Below, one piece after another: positions 1 through 12,400 of a DNA stretch of 64,000 nucleotides. Under the pieces are notes generated by a model that made no database searches, was not told the origin of the DNA, and saw only the letters and a program-made list of their open reading frames with translations. This DNA comes from Theobroma cacao (taxonomy: Eukaryota > Streptophyta > Magnoliopsida > Malvales > Malvaceae), in assembly GCF_000208745.1 (NCBI RefSeq), contig NC_030853.1:28196061-28260060 (forward strand), read 5' to 3'. A program made the position numbers and the translations under genes. The stretch's first letter is position 1. Every line of letters starts with the position of its first letter.

Positions 1-361
1 ATCAAAAAAACAAAAAAAAAACCCAAAAAACCCTTTACTTCTCCTTTTAAAGATATGGGAATTTCATGGTCATCTTAGAAAGCAGCATCTTTGCACTCTC
101 CATCTCCTGAGTTTTAAGAACTGGAGAAAAAAATACTTCTTTTTCTGAATTTTAAGAACATTTTATCATAATTTCACCCATCATGCAAAGATTTTCTTTC
201 TAAAGACACAAGCCACTTAAGGACTAATTTACTTAGTGTAGGTCTGTTTTCACAGTTCTGATTTAATGATTGAAATAAATTCTCCATATCGTTTTTTATT
301 TTGGGATATACATAAATTGCTATATCAATAATTTTAAATAATTGCTTTCTATTTTTCTCAG

Positions 362-500
362 CTGGCTTGAAGCTTCTAGGAAATGGTCATTGGGTGATAA
401 TCTCAGTGTTGTTGATGGCTATGGTTGCTTGATTCATATAGATGAAGCTGATGCTCAGGGTTTCCAGTTTCATGATCCAGATAGGACATGGAAATTCTAG
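362..500 (+). CDS. Terminal exon of an unrecognised gene (partial)
   Basis: A pyrimidine-rich tract ending in CAG at 359-361 is followed by a 139-base open stretch that ends in TAG at 498-500. Read from 363 it gives 45 residues starting WLEASRKWSLGD and ending DPDRTWKF. The upstream 360 bases are AT-rich with stops in all frames, as expected for an intron, so the rest of the gene lies left of the window. An AATAAA at 849-854 could be its polyadenylation signal. I do not recognise the family; the exon is rich in Asp, Gly and aromatic residues and has no membrane segment. Exon status rests on the splice acceptor plus an open, protein-like frame. Confidence 0.5.
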
Positions 501-1979
501 CATCAAGCAGCAGCATTGTTTGTTGTGTTATGGCGATTATAGTTAGATGTTATGCTTTCTATGTAAATTTTTCATCTCATATCAGTAAGTCTGCTTTGCT
601 GTACAGTTTAGGAGGAATTAGTTATTGTAGCCAGTGCTTGCATATGATGTAGGAGGAGACTTTTTGGAGTTCACTTATGGATGATGGCAGTTATTTACAG
701 GTTGTGTGTAGAACATCATTGCCATGATTGTATTATTTCTTGTTATCCATTTAAGAGATTCTGAGCTTGGTGTTGGTTTGTGTAATTTATAATTCCTTTT
801 ACTTAGTCCCCATTAACTGATACTCTTCCATTATGAAAGTGTGTGCAAAATAAATGTATGACCATGGCCCATTCTAGTTAGAATCTAAGGCATTTTCTGG
901 ATGGGTACTTTTATTTCTTGGGTGTTCCAAGAGGAAAAACTATAGCCTGAATTTACCAAGTATCAGGTCTCAGGACGATTTGTGAGGCTTGTAGGTTTGG
1001 GTTGGAACCCAAGCAACCCCATCCCCATCACCCAATACCATCTGGTATCAAAGAGAATTGTTTGATGATGTGGGTAATTGATATCAAGCCTCGAGAGTAG
1101 TAATGAACAAAACCCATTCTCTTTCAGGCCCAACTCAAGGACCTGGTCAAAGTCTTGAAGTGCCAAAACTTCCAACAAAACTTGGCACTTGGGGCTAGTG
1201 GGCCTGTGTAATCACCACTAATAGTGCAGGTTGCAAGCATGCAGTAGAATTGTTTTTCTAAGGTAGTAACTTGTGTTTGTTTTTTGGGACCAACTAGCCA
1301 CTATGCTGAACATATTCCCAAATTATTCACCATTTAAGATTTCCAGGTCGATTAAACTTGAGGCAATTCCTAAGATATCAAATCTTGATCCTATTGGATC
1401 CCAAGGCTAGGCTTGGCTTGGTGGTTCCTAATTCCCTTCAAAGGATAGAGAAGTGTTTAATCTAAAAAGATAAGAACAACTCTGTTTTCTCATCAAAAGA
1501 ACAACACAAAGAAAGACAAATTTTATGCTAATAAAAGATGGTTGCACTTCCTATATAGGCGTTAAGCAATTGGATCTCATCTTTTATCCTTTGCTTTTTG
1601 CCCGTACAAAATAATGGTACTACAAATCAGCAACAGGAGTCTGTATTTAACCCAAAAGAACAAAAAGAAAGCAAATGAGGGAATACAACACAGCATACTT
1701 TTGCGGTGAATGATGGAGTAGTAATAGAAAGGCAGCTGAGTAACATACATCCTAGTCTGTCACGAAGCCTAATTACTACGTATAGGTCTCTGCAGCTTGT
1801 CATTCAACCAATCAATCTCTCCCCTTCTTGAAAAAGCAAGAAACTAAATCCAATCTCATTCAGCATAGCCCTACACCTATTCCAACCTCTACGATCCCAA
1901 CTAGTCCAATTACCTGTCCCATTTCCGACAAACAAATCGATAAAAAAAATCTCTCTCTGCGTCGGCGGCTTACAGAACC
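501..1979. other. Probable 3' UTR, then intergenic DNA
   Basis: The first 350 bases are probably 3' UTR of the preceding exon, with AATAAA at 849-854. Beyond that I see no convincing gene. A 71-codon minus-strand frame at 963-1178 lacks splice context or family similarity. Confidence 0.4.
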
Positions 1980-2545
1980 CCTCATATATATTTTTTAAAA
2001 ATTTTTGATTTTTTAAATTTTAATCAAAATTATATAAAAATTTATTAATTTTTAAAATAAATATTCTATTTCAAAATTAAATGCGCTATTAATAAAAATA
2101 AAAAATAAATTTATTTTTATTAATTTAAAAAATTATTACTATATTTTAAAAATTAAAAAAAATAAATCGATGCTCCCTACTCTCCAAGAAAGGGAGAATT
2201 TGATCTGGTCCTTCCACACTCTCCTTGGGGAGCTCGATCGAGGCTCCTTAAGGGAGCATCGGTGCTCCCTTGAGGAGCCCGACCTGGGCTCTCCAAAGGA
2301 GCTCCGTGCTCCTCAATAGAAAGTTTTTTTTAATTAATAAAAAACTAATAAAATTATATAATTATTATTATAAAAATTAATTAAGAATAAAATTATTTTT
2401 TAATATTTATCAGGTTAAGAAATTAATTAAAATATTAACGATTAATTAACAACTAAATCTATATATCTAACTAATAATATTTTTTAAAATAAAATTTTAT
2501 ATTATTTTAATTAAATTTAAAAATTAAAATTTTTTTTCTACCCAT
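1980..2545. repeat. AT-rich block enclosing a GC-rich short-palindrome island
   Basis: About 190 bases of almost pure A/T (1985-2168) and about 215 bases of A/T (2322-2535) flank a GC-rich core at 2170-2325. The core repeats degenerate GGAGC/GCTCC modules in alternating orientation, for example CTCCTTGGGGAG near 2221 and GGCTCCTTAAGGGAGC near 2241. No frame in it looks like protein. It looks like a mobile-element fragment or a hairpin-rich repeat, but I cannot assign a family. Confidence 0.4.
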
Positions 2546-5500
2546 TTTTGATAGTAACTCCCCCCTCTCTACACAGGTTTATTCTGATTGATTTGAACCA
2601 TTTCTTTCACTTCTTTCTTTTATTTTTTGATATTCGCGTCTGAATTATTAGTGGACCTTTGTTCCCTTCTTTGCCTATGCTTTTCTTCCCTACCCATTCT
2701 TCGATTTCGTTTCACTCGATGCTTTTTGATTTTCCTTCAAGTGTTTCTTCATCGCGGTGGTTCCTGCCCATGCCTAGTGCCTCCCATGCAAATAAAAGGA
2801 CCCCTTTGGTTTTCCTTCCAGACCCCACCTTTTCTTTTTTACCATACTTTTTTCTTCTTTGTTTTGTTTCACAAATTTTTTGTGAGAGAGGAGAGCTGAA
2901 TGACGGCTAAATCTATCAGTGTGGAGAACTGCTGGCCTGCTGGGGGGTTAAATGTTGTTGGTACTAAATCATGGTCTTTGGAAATTGGAGCGACTGGCCA
3001 CCATGTTTTCAATCTCATTTATGTGATTAATGCTATGCATTGATGGTGACAGATGTGTCCATTATTGTGACGGTGCTCTTTCACCTAGTTGGTGCATAAA
3101 TAGCTACTAACTACTAATTTGGTTTTTACCAAATTCATGTTTGCAACTTAATTAAAAAACCAATTCCCTTTTCTTTTAAATGCTAACACAAAAACCACTT
3201 CTCGGGTTGCGTTACACAGTAAGAGCTGGGGAGAAAATCAATAGAAGCAAATAATAATATAACTATTTTGAAAACGATGCATGTTGCTAGAAGAAGAAGA
3301 AGAAGAGAGTTTCCAAAGGAAAAAAGCTACTACAAATAAATGATTTACCTTCGGGCTATTACCTTTCCTCATTATGTGACAATGATTTATGATTAATGCA
3401 AAGTGAAAACTATAGATTATGCCACGCAATCTAGCAAGTTGTACATAAATTAGAAGGCTTAATAAGTACAAACATCGAATTTATTTTGGTTCGTTATGTG
3501 TAATCATCATTGAAAAAAACTTATAACATAATGTAAAATGCATTGTTTTTAGTGGGGATGGCCTAGCTTCCACTTCCTTCTTTAAGGAATCGTCTAAAGT
3601 TGGATTCCCTCTACTGGTTTTATTCCTTATCTGCAGACAAGTTCTAAGTCCCCCTATGGGCCATCCAGTTGAATTTAGGCATTGTCCGTTTCTCAATCTT
3701 CTTGAACCAGTGGCCAAAACAATCTCCTTGGGATCCAAGTATCAGACCTGAAAACTAGAACTGAGTAAGCTTTCTAATCTATCCAAATCTTATCTTCCAA
3801 ATCAAATTCAAGTACTTGAGACGTTGGTTTTTCCATTCATATAATGTAAGGAAAGAAAATATAAGTTAAAATTTTGATGTTTGGGCATGCCGATGTTTCC
3901 TTTTCAATCATTTGTTGCAGGGGGAATTATTGAGAAGACTTTTGGTGAAAATGAATGGTTGGTCCACCTTAAATGAACGTGTAAGAGATATGCATGAAAT
4001 TAATAGCACTGTTTTGATGCAAAACTGCAGAAAAAGATTTTGAGTTTCACAGAGGAAAAATCAATTACGGAGATGGGATGTGTGACCGAGAATGTGATAT
4101 GTGCTCTCCATTGCCCGGCATCCATATCAGATCTCCGCGATGTTGGTATGGGCCTTAATTAAGAACTGGACCACTCCTTTGTGGGCTCAAACTTTAGGTT
4201 CTAGACAGCTTGGATAATTGATATATATATATATATATATATCTATATACTGATTTATTTTCGAAAAAATAAATTTGATTTTGATTTTGTGAATGGGATG
4301 TATATACTTATCATGGAATCATTTAAACCAAATGTTTAGGTGCATCTCCAGTCATTTTAAGCGCTTTCATAATGTAAATTGAGCATGGTTGCTGACCAAA
4401 AATAAGAACATACATGTATGGTGCCCTTAATCAAAGATTCCACTGATATTGAAATTGAAATTGAAGGATGGGTTATTCGGCCAAGTGGGATCATAGAGCA
4501 AGATATTGGTTTCAGCAATGCAAAAAGAAACAGTAGGGTCTCCTTGTCATCCACAAATAAAAGTTTCTCTACAGACATGGAATTCTGTGAAGCAACTTCA
4601 GTGGCTCACATCACCTTCCTTGACCTTGGAAGTTGGTGGTGGGTTTTAATCTCCCATTTAATCCTCCCTTTCCTCTTTTTGCTTATCCTTTGTTAGGGCA
4701 CTGTCCCATCTCATCATATCTATATGGATTCTTTACTCTATTTCCCCAATTTCAGCATTATTGATTTTAATACTCTGGTAAAATTGAGCCGTTTTAAATA
4801 TTTAAAATAAATATTTAATTTAAAATTATTATTATTATTTTATTTTTTTACATATAAAAATAATAAACTTATCACATAATATTAAAAATTGAATGTCTTT
4901 TTTATATTTAAGTTTTTAAAATATTTTAAATTTAATTCATATAAAGTTTCTTTTATCATCACTTCAATATTTCTTTAAAAAAAAAGCAATGAACTTATTA
5001 TATAACATAATATCTTAATAAATTAGTTCTATATTCATATTATATTGACATCAATTTGAGATTTCAAATTCAAAATTTTAGTCGAATTAACCAAATAAGT
5101 TAAAGATTCGAATAGAGTTGCTTCACATCATTATGAAAAAGCAATTGAATAATAGAAGAAAATTAGATTATAAAAAGTTCAATATCATACAAACATGTCA
5201 TATTTCATTCCTTGACTTTTGTAACGGACGTGATATATGAACATTACACCTTACAATTATCAAAATCGAGATTATTATGGATTTGGTAAGATATTTCCAT
5301 GATAATCAAAATAAGATGGGTTTTACCCAAATGTGGGTGATGGCTAAAGAAAGAAAAAGACCAACGGTCATTTTTGGGTCCAGCCAGGAAACCCCCCCCA
5401 GGTTCAGGCTCAGGGGGTTACGAGTCTGAGTCACGGTTAACTGATCTTTGGAGCCATATAGGGGTTTATAGGTCTCCAAAGAAACACGTAGTATCGAGTC

Positions 5501-8500
5501 TTAATGATGACAACGAGATCCCTCTGTCCTACCAACTCATTCACTCCCCACTTTAATCTGTTTCTTATCACTCTATCTGTCCCTGTCTCTTGATATTTAA
5601 TGAGAGCAACCATTGGAAAAAAAGAGAAGAAGGAACAAAAAGGAAAGTGTTCTCTGGCAGACTTTCATGTAGCTTAAGTTTATGATATTTGTATATATAA
5701 CACACGGCTCCAATCATAAAGCCTATCATGCTTAATGAAGGTTTAGAAAAGGATAAAGGGGAAGCCAACAATATTTTTGGTGCATTACTTATGTGTATAG
5801 TGCCAATATTTTTTTTGCTTTGGGGGCCAAGGTGAATGATGAAGAAAATGCTGCAGTTGTTTGGCTCAAAAGTTACAGCAGTGTACAGATGTTTTCCCTC
5901 GATTCCTTAGAATGTTTTATTATTATTCTCTTTGATTCTCAGGATTGTTCCTAAATGTAATGATAATGATTCTCTTGTTTTCTTTCCCATTTTTAGCTAA
6001 TGAAGTCTACAGTTAAAATGAGCAATAGTTGTCTTCCTTCAATCTGTCACCAAAGCTTTTCCTACGATTGAAAAAAAAAGATTATAGAGTTAGTCATAGT
6101 AACACGTAAAAATGGGATGCAAAACATAATAATCGAAAATGCATCTCCAATTTTCACCATGTACATATGGAAGACAAGTCAAATTATTTGAGAGAGAAAA
6201 AAAAAAAAACTTCCCTTTCTTCTGCAAACCATTGAGTCTCTTTTTATGGATGAGATGTGGTTTTTGGATGAATATAAATATAGCAAAGTATTGGCCCATG
6301 TTCATTTAATTTTAACGTGACAAGCTAAGAAACATCCACCTTAGGCATATGAGAACAGAAGTAAACAAGGGAATAGACACCATTATTTTTCGGGTAGATG
6401 GTAGCTATCAATTTGCACATGCCCTTTTCCTGAGAAGTCACAAAAGAACTTGAATGAAAGAAATGTGCCCTTTTTTGGCCTTTGGGTGAATGGCCAAAAT
6501 CAATTTTTGCATAAAAGGAGAAGCACCTGACCTAATGGATATACTCCTCTCGATGGCCCTTACCACCCCCACTGCATCAACATCACCATTAATAATCGGT
6601 TGTCTAGCTATCCCAATGTGCCTGTTCAACTCTCTTCTGTCACTGTATTGTTTTTAAGTGATCAATTAAGATATAAATTCATTTATCTTAAATATGATTA
6701 AGCATGAGAATTACTTAAATGTGACATATACATTATTTCAAATGTTAGATGCCATTATTACCTTGGGTCACACTAGCCCAAAGCTTTTTCAGTTTTCTCC
6801 ATCGCTCTTCCCCTCCTTTTGACATCAAGGACAAGCATAATAGTCCTTGTAGTTTTGTCTTTAAGGTACCAAGTTTCAAGACATGTTCCCACTCCCCCAC
6901 TCATAAAAATGAGAGTTCACGCCCACTTAACTGAAATTAAGGTTTTATGAAGTTTTAGTGAGTTGCTTGGTCTATGATTGGCTTCCCAATTGATAAAATA
7001 AATACTACCATTTTGATTTTCCTGTCATTTTCTCCCAGGAACATGATTTTAGTTGACACAAACCTCAATAAACTTGCTTAAGCTGAAATTAAACTCTCTT
7101 TCTTGTTGGGTTTTATTGGAAAAAGGAATGTTTTAATCACTTCGCATTAAAGAAGTACAAACATTCTTCATTTACATCAAACAACCCCTACTGTTCAAGC
7201 CCATTTATTTGACCATAAGGGAACACTGTCTGTGATCTGTCCCATATTAAATTAATAGCACCATTGAAGTCAGAATATGAAGATCAAAAACAAAATCCTG
7301 GTAGGGAAATAGCATTGGAGTTTTAATATGTTCTTAGGATATTACTTTCATCTCATTAAAATTTGAAAATATTAGTGATACACAGAGTGATTATTTGGGT
7401 CTCTTCCACTTTGGATTTTGAATCATTTAAACCAAAGAAATAGTGATTTGTAAATCAAGGTCATTTTAACTCGTGCACTTTGTCATGTTAGCTGCACTGA
7501 TCAGGTGGCTGTTTGTGTACTTGAATATCTAATCATCCTAAGTTTATAAAGGAAAGCTGCTCGTTTGAAGAAAAAAAGAAAAACAAAGCAACAATCAGTG
7601 AGACAGAGTCCTCTTGCTGGTCTCCCTCGTTCCATGGATAAGAAACAGAATGTCAAAAGAGAAGGTAGAAAGGGGCAAAAAAAAATTTTTTTAAAGTAAA
7701 AGCCTGTTGTGTTTTTACACTTTCAAGCCTTTTGGTCCCAAGATGAAATCAAAAGAGGGAGATGATGACGCAGCCAGGCACGCCTACACGCGCAATTTTT
7801 CTGCAGAAGGGGTGTCCTTGGCTAAGCCTCCGACCCTAGCCCCCTCCTCCCAGCCACAGAGCCATAAGCCGACCCCAAAAATCTCTGCCAAAACCTCTCT
7901 ATTAACTCCACAGAGTTTACTGCTAAAATGACCAAAAGAAATGCTGGTTCTGTCAGGTTTCTCTCTATGCTTGTCTGTCTTGCTGAAAGCCAAGGGACAG
8001 GATCAGCTGAGTCACCTGCGGATGTCCTCTATTATTTTGTATTACTATTACGTGGCAGTTATCTCTTGGGGAAGTACTGGTTGGACCCACAGGAGTTTTG
8101 ATGGGGCCCTAACTTGATTGAGAAAATTAAGGAATGTGAGGCTCAAGATTTGTGCCCATGTACACGTTGGGGTCCCTCCTCCCTCTTCGGTCTTCTCCCA
8201 CCAGAACAAGCTTGGACTAGAACACTGAATTAGCTAACCACTGCTTACTTACCGAGGTACTTTCCTTGTCTTTTACTATCACAAGTTGTTCAAGTCGGTA
8301 GCCTAAGTTTGGAAAATCACCCCGATCTTCATCTTAAAATATAAGTTGGCATGGGGGACATAAACTTGCATACCATTACTACTAATCTTCATCATTACTA
8401 TACACAAGTACGTATATGTATGATCCTCTGTTTTCATCCATACCTCTCGTTTTAGTGCTTTATTAACATCTGATTACATGTATACGAGTCTGAATTTCTA

Positions 8501-10438
8501 CTTGTTTTCAGCAAGCAAATGTCATCTAGTTTTATTGATGGCCGATGGGTGCCTTGTTGGAACTGAGTAAGCAATCTAGAACGATAGGACTGAAACTGAT
8601 AGGCAGTGGATGAAACAGTGTTGCAATTAGGACCCCATTATCAAACTGTTTCCCCTCGAAGAAAGACTTGCAAACACCAGCCAGCTTTAGTTGCGGTTTC
8701 TTGTCTCGCCTTGAGGCATGCAAAATCTATAATTGGATCACATGAACCATTGGCTGCAAGGCTGGCTTGGTTTCATATCAAAATACTACAAAAGAACATT
8801 CACCACTGGCAGTCTCTGGTTTTAGGTACTCTAAAGCCCCCCATGATTTCTTGTGACAATAACAGGAAAGCCAAATGCCAATAAGGAAGACTGGTACTGA
8901 TTTAAATTGGTTTAAGACTTTGACTCCTCAATGGTCCTCAGCAAGTTAAGGTCCCAAAATTTATTGGTTGACAAATTTTTTTAATGTGCCAAAATTCCAT
9001 CGACAATAGGACAAAGTGCATAGCTTTTCTATTGAAAAAAATGTAGCACTAGTACTTACTACAGGAACCAAATAATTCTTTCCTATTAAATTATAAATTG
9101 CATAGATTTGATGGAATATATAATTATTGAGATGTGAGCATTTTTCCCCATGTCGGTGGGATTTTTTAATTGTTCAAGTGAAATCGACTTATAATCGAAC
9201 TCAATTGTTTCTTTCTCTTGATTTAAAAAAAAATAGATTCTTTCTCTTTTTTTTTTTGGTAAAAATTATGCAAGGGTTATCAAAATGAAAGAAAATGAAA
9301 AGGAAAGGGAGGCCATTAATGGTGGCATAATATTTATGGTAGGAATGCTTTGATTCCTCTATGTCACCATCCTTGCCTGATGGGAACATTTTGCTATATG
9401 TAATGTAACTAGAGAGTGGTGCTTCCCATCTTCAGGTTCAGACTTCAGACCCTAAATATTAAAAGCACGAACAACCATAGAAACCTTACAATTAAAGTAC
9501 TCAGCAACTAACATGAAGAAAGATAGTAAAATGCAGTAATTAAATTTTTAATTGAAACCATTTTAATATATTTTCGATCTTTCATTAAAAATAGAAATAC
9601 GAAATCTCAAAAAAAAAAAAAATTTTCAACAGATGAAATGTAGAAAATATATATCTGTGACTGAATTTTGAAACTCAAACTCGAAATTTCAAAATTTTCG
9701 AGATATTTTTAATAGCATATTAAAGAGCAAACCCTATAAAAAAGAAGCCATAATCCGGAGCAGAAGAATGCAATCCGTAAGGACATTTTTCATTAAAAAG
9801 CAATGCTCGTAGTCATCCCCATTCCCTAATGATTGATGTTAACCATTCAATGGTTGCTCGAGGCCTTTTACTTCCATCGCAGGATAATATTCATAACAAT
9901 AATAATACTAATAATAATCTTTACATTAAAAAGAGGCCCATTTCATTAAATTGTTCCAGATGGATACAGATAACAAAGCGTGATTCAGTTCTCCCTCCAG
10001 GGCCCCTCCTGCCAGCATTTTCTGTTTTGAATGTTTTCCTCGTTCTTTTTTTTTCCTTCCTTCAGAATTCATACTTGTTTTATTAAATTATCCTGTTTTT
10101 CCAGGTTTCTGTTCATGAAAAACAGTTCCTTATCTTATCTGTCCTCTGTTTTTTAACCAGATATGCTGGCTGGGATGGAATTATTTAGGTTACAACTTGA
10201 CATGATACGCATTTTTTTGACTTGACCTAACCTATTAACTTGCAATGGTTCATAAATACGGCCTTCCGTCTTCATTCATACGGTGAGTAATCTGCTTTTT
10301 GTTGAAGAAACAAAGGTAGAATCAGTAGTTGAAACTTACAAATTTATGATTGAAATTTTTCATGTTTTGTTTTTTCATCATTTTTTTTTGAGAGCTTCGA
10401 ATTTTTTTCCAACAAAAAGGAGGTAATAATCCTAAAGA
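2546..10438. other. Long intergenic stretch without a supported gene
   Basis: Nearly 8 kb with only short, unspliced, low-complexity frames (longest about 92 codons). It holds an (AT)n microsatellite at 4221-4242, poly-A/T runs and AT-rich patches near 4790-5000 and 9540-9730. Gene-like GC content, splice pairs and recognisable protein segments are absent. Regulatory DNA or non-coding RNA cannot be excluded by eye. Confidence 0.4.
4221..4242. repeat. (AT)n microsatellite
   Basis: About eleven AT units in intergenic DNA. Similar (AT)n runs are at about 16449-16471, 31752-31774 and 33437-33460. Confidence 0.8.
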
Positions 10439-10643
10439 TTTATATTTGATAAATTATCAATATATAATTACAATTTGTCTTTTCATAAATGTGTAAAGTT
10501 TAAAGTTTATTAAAAATTTTTAAAATCATGGATTTTTGTTTTTGAGAGTTTCAAGCTTTTAAATTTATTTACTAACCAGACAGGAACCTTAAGTTAATTA
10601 TTAGTGTATAGAATCTATACACTGATAATTTATCAAATATAAA
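10439..10643. mobile_element. Short inverted-repeat element (MITE-like candidate)
   Basis: Two 21-base arms, 10439-10459 and 10623-10643, are exact reverse complements of each other (arm begins TTTATATTTGATAAATTATC). They are separated by 163 bases of AT-rich sequence. Just inside the right arm lies a second palindrome, GTGTATAG-AAT-CTATACAC. There is no coding capacity. The size and terminal inverted repeats fit a miniature inverted-repeat element or a stable hairpin. I could not see a clear target-site duplication. Confidence 0.45.
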
Positions 10644-12330
10644 CTTTACAAAGAATTTCATGAGAAAATTCATGCCATAATTATCAAATATGATTGATTT
10701 CACTTTTTTTTCTTCTCTGTTTCCATTGCATAAATTCTATGATATGTTTGAGGCATTGTACTTAGATTTGGTTTGTTATTAATATATAAATTATAATGAA
10801 AGCATAAATCATGTAAAATTAATTAGAAAATTCAATATATTTATATATTTGATTGAATCTAGGAAGATAAAATTTAAATCTATATTTTGTTTAGACATTT
10901 CAAAACTTATCAATTATATATAGCAATTTTAATTTGTACTGAATTTGAAATTCATATATCTTCTCCCTCCAAATAAATTCAAGGTGGAGGATGTCAACCA
11001 TAAAGGGAAAAATCCCAACTCCAAGTTTGCCAAACAATTAGAAAAAATAGTTGCCCTACCTCCATTCATTGCTAAAAAAGCCTATAACCTAACATGATGG
11101 CATGCATCCCTTGTGTGTTTTAGATTGAAAACTTGTCACCTCATTAGGGGAAAGCTAACCAATGAGGAACAAGAGTAAAATATACTCGTTAAGGAAAAAT
11201 AAAAAAACCTAAAGTAGTTGCACATGGTCAATAATAATTAAAATTACACCAATGGCAAAGGATGATGCATTGTCAAGTCCCTTATAAATGAAATTAACTA
11301 ACACCCTACTCCCACATTGTACAAAAGTTATATGCTGCAGGCTTTGGACCTTGCTAAGTTTACTATTCACTACATTCACTTTATTAAAATGCAACAAATT
11401 TCTGTACCCAAAAAGTAATGTAATAAATTCAGTTGTCAATTTTTAATATTTTTAATTAAATTTTTATGTTATTAATTTGAGTCAAATAAATTTTTAAAAT
11501 TAATAATTGACTAATAATAATTATTTATTATTTTATGTCAAGTAGTGATATTGAAGTGTTATGATTTTATGGTCACATGGTCTACAATAATTACTTGTTA
11601 TTTTTTGTTACCTGGTGTTAAAGTATTATGATAACATGGTACTTTTCACACTACATGTTAATATCATATTAATGTTATATGGATACAAAATGATATTTTG
11701 TTTAATTGTAGTTAGTGAATTGTTAGTTATAAGATTTATTTGATAAAAAATATATAAAAAATTTAATTAAACATAATAAAATAATAAAGGATTTATTTAT
11801 TTTTTATATAATTGAATTGTTTTTAAAACATAACTTCGGATATTAAAATTTATTTTATATTAACAAAAAATGAATCTATAAGTTAATAATAAGGATGATT
11901 TTATATGGATATATAATGATGTTTAATGACATGTTTAATCTTAATTTCTTTTTTTTTTGTTTTTTGTGATGAGAACCTTTGTTTTAATTTTTTGTAATGA
12001 TTGATAAAATAAGAATTAAACGTAACATATAATAATATGTCCATAAAAGGCTACAGCCAATAAAATACCGAAAAGTGGCATGAAGAAAACCCTGAGGATT
12101 ACTGATGCTCTCTCACTGATTAAATTCAGCCGTTCGATTTCTTACCACAACGTACTTTCTTCTTCCAGCGCGTGAGCACACTCGAATCCCCTCCGAAATT
12201 TGCATACTTATAACATAAAGTTATACTTTCCACTTTTATCCTTCCCTAGTTATTCAAATTACAACTTTTAACATCCTCAATAAAAAGTACAGCCATTTCC
12301 ATTTCTTCTACATCGGACACTGTCACCCTC
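10644..12330. other. AT-rich intergenic DNA upstream of the FORKED-like gene
   Basis: No gene seen. 11430-12010 is extremely AT-rich and contains two imperfect direct repeats of about 60 bases (about 11515-11580 and 11584-11641). A 76-codon minus frame at 11209-11439 has no supporting context. Confidence 0.4.
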
Positions 12331-12336
12331 TATAAA
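12331..12336 (+). promoter_or_regulatory. Candidate TATA box of the FORKED-like gene
   Basis: TATAAA in the context CTCTATAAACC lies 65-70 bases before the ATG at 12401. That spacing leaves room for a short leader of about 35-40 bases. Confidence 0.45.
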
Positions 12337-12400
12337 CCTCAGCTCAATTCCTTCTCTCCCAGGAACTTAAATAAAAAAGAAAAAAAGAAAAGAAAAGGAA

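Noticed and set aside
2627..2910. Overlapping plus-strand frames rich in Phe, Leu and Ser
   Set aside because: A T-rich tract read in two frames; composition explains the openness.
4418..4696. 92-codon plus-strand frame with a hydrophobic C-terminus
   Set aside because: Has an ATG but contains simple ATTGAA repeats and matches nothing I know; no splice or promoter support.
6629..6642. ACTCTCTTCTGTCA, complementary to 14 bases of miR156
   Set aside because: The other six positions do not match a target site or the mature miRNA, and no complementary hairpin arm was seen nearby.
7707..7993. Overlapping plus and minus frames of about 70 codons
   Set aside because: Opposing frames in a locally GC-richer patch; no family similarity or splice partner on either strand.
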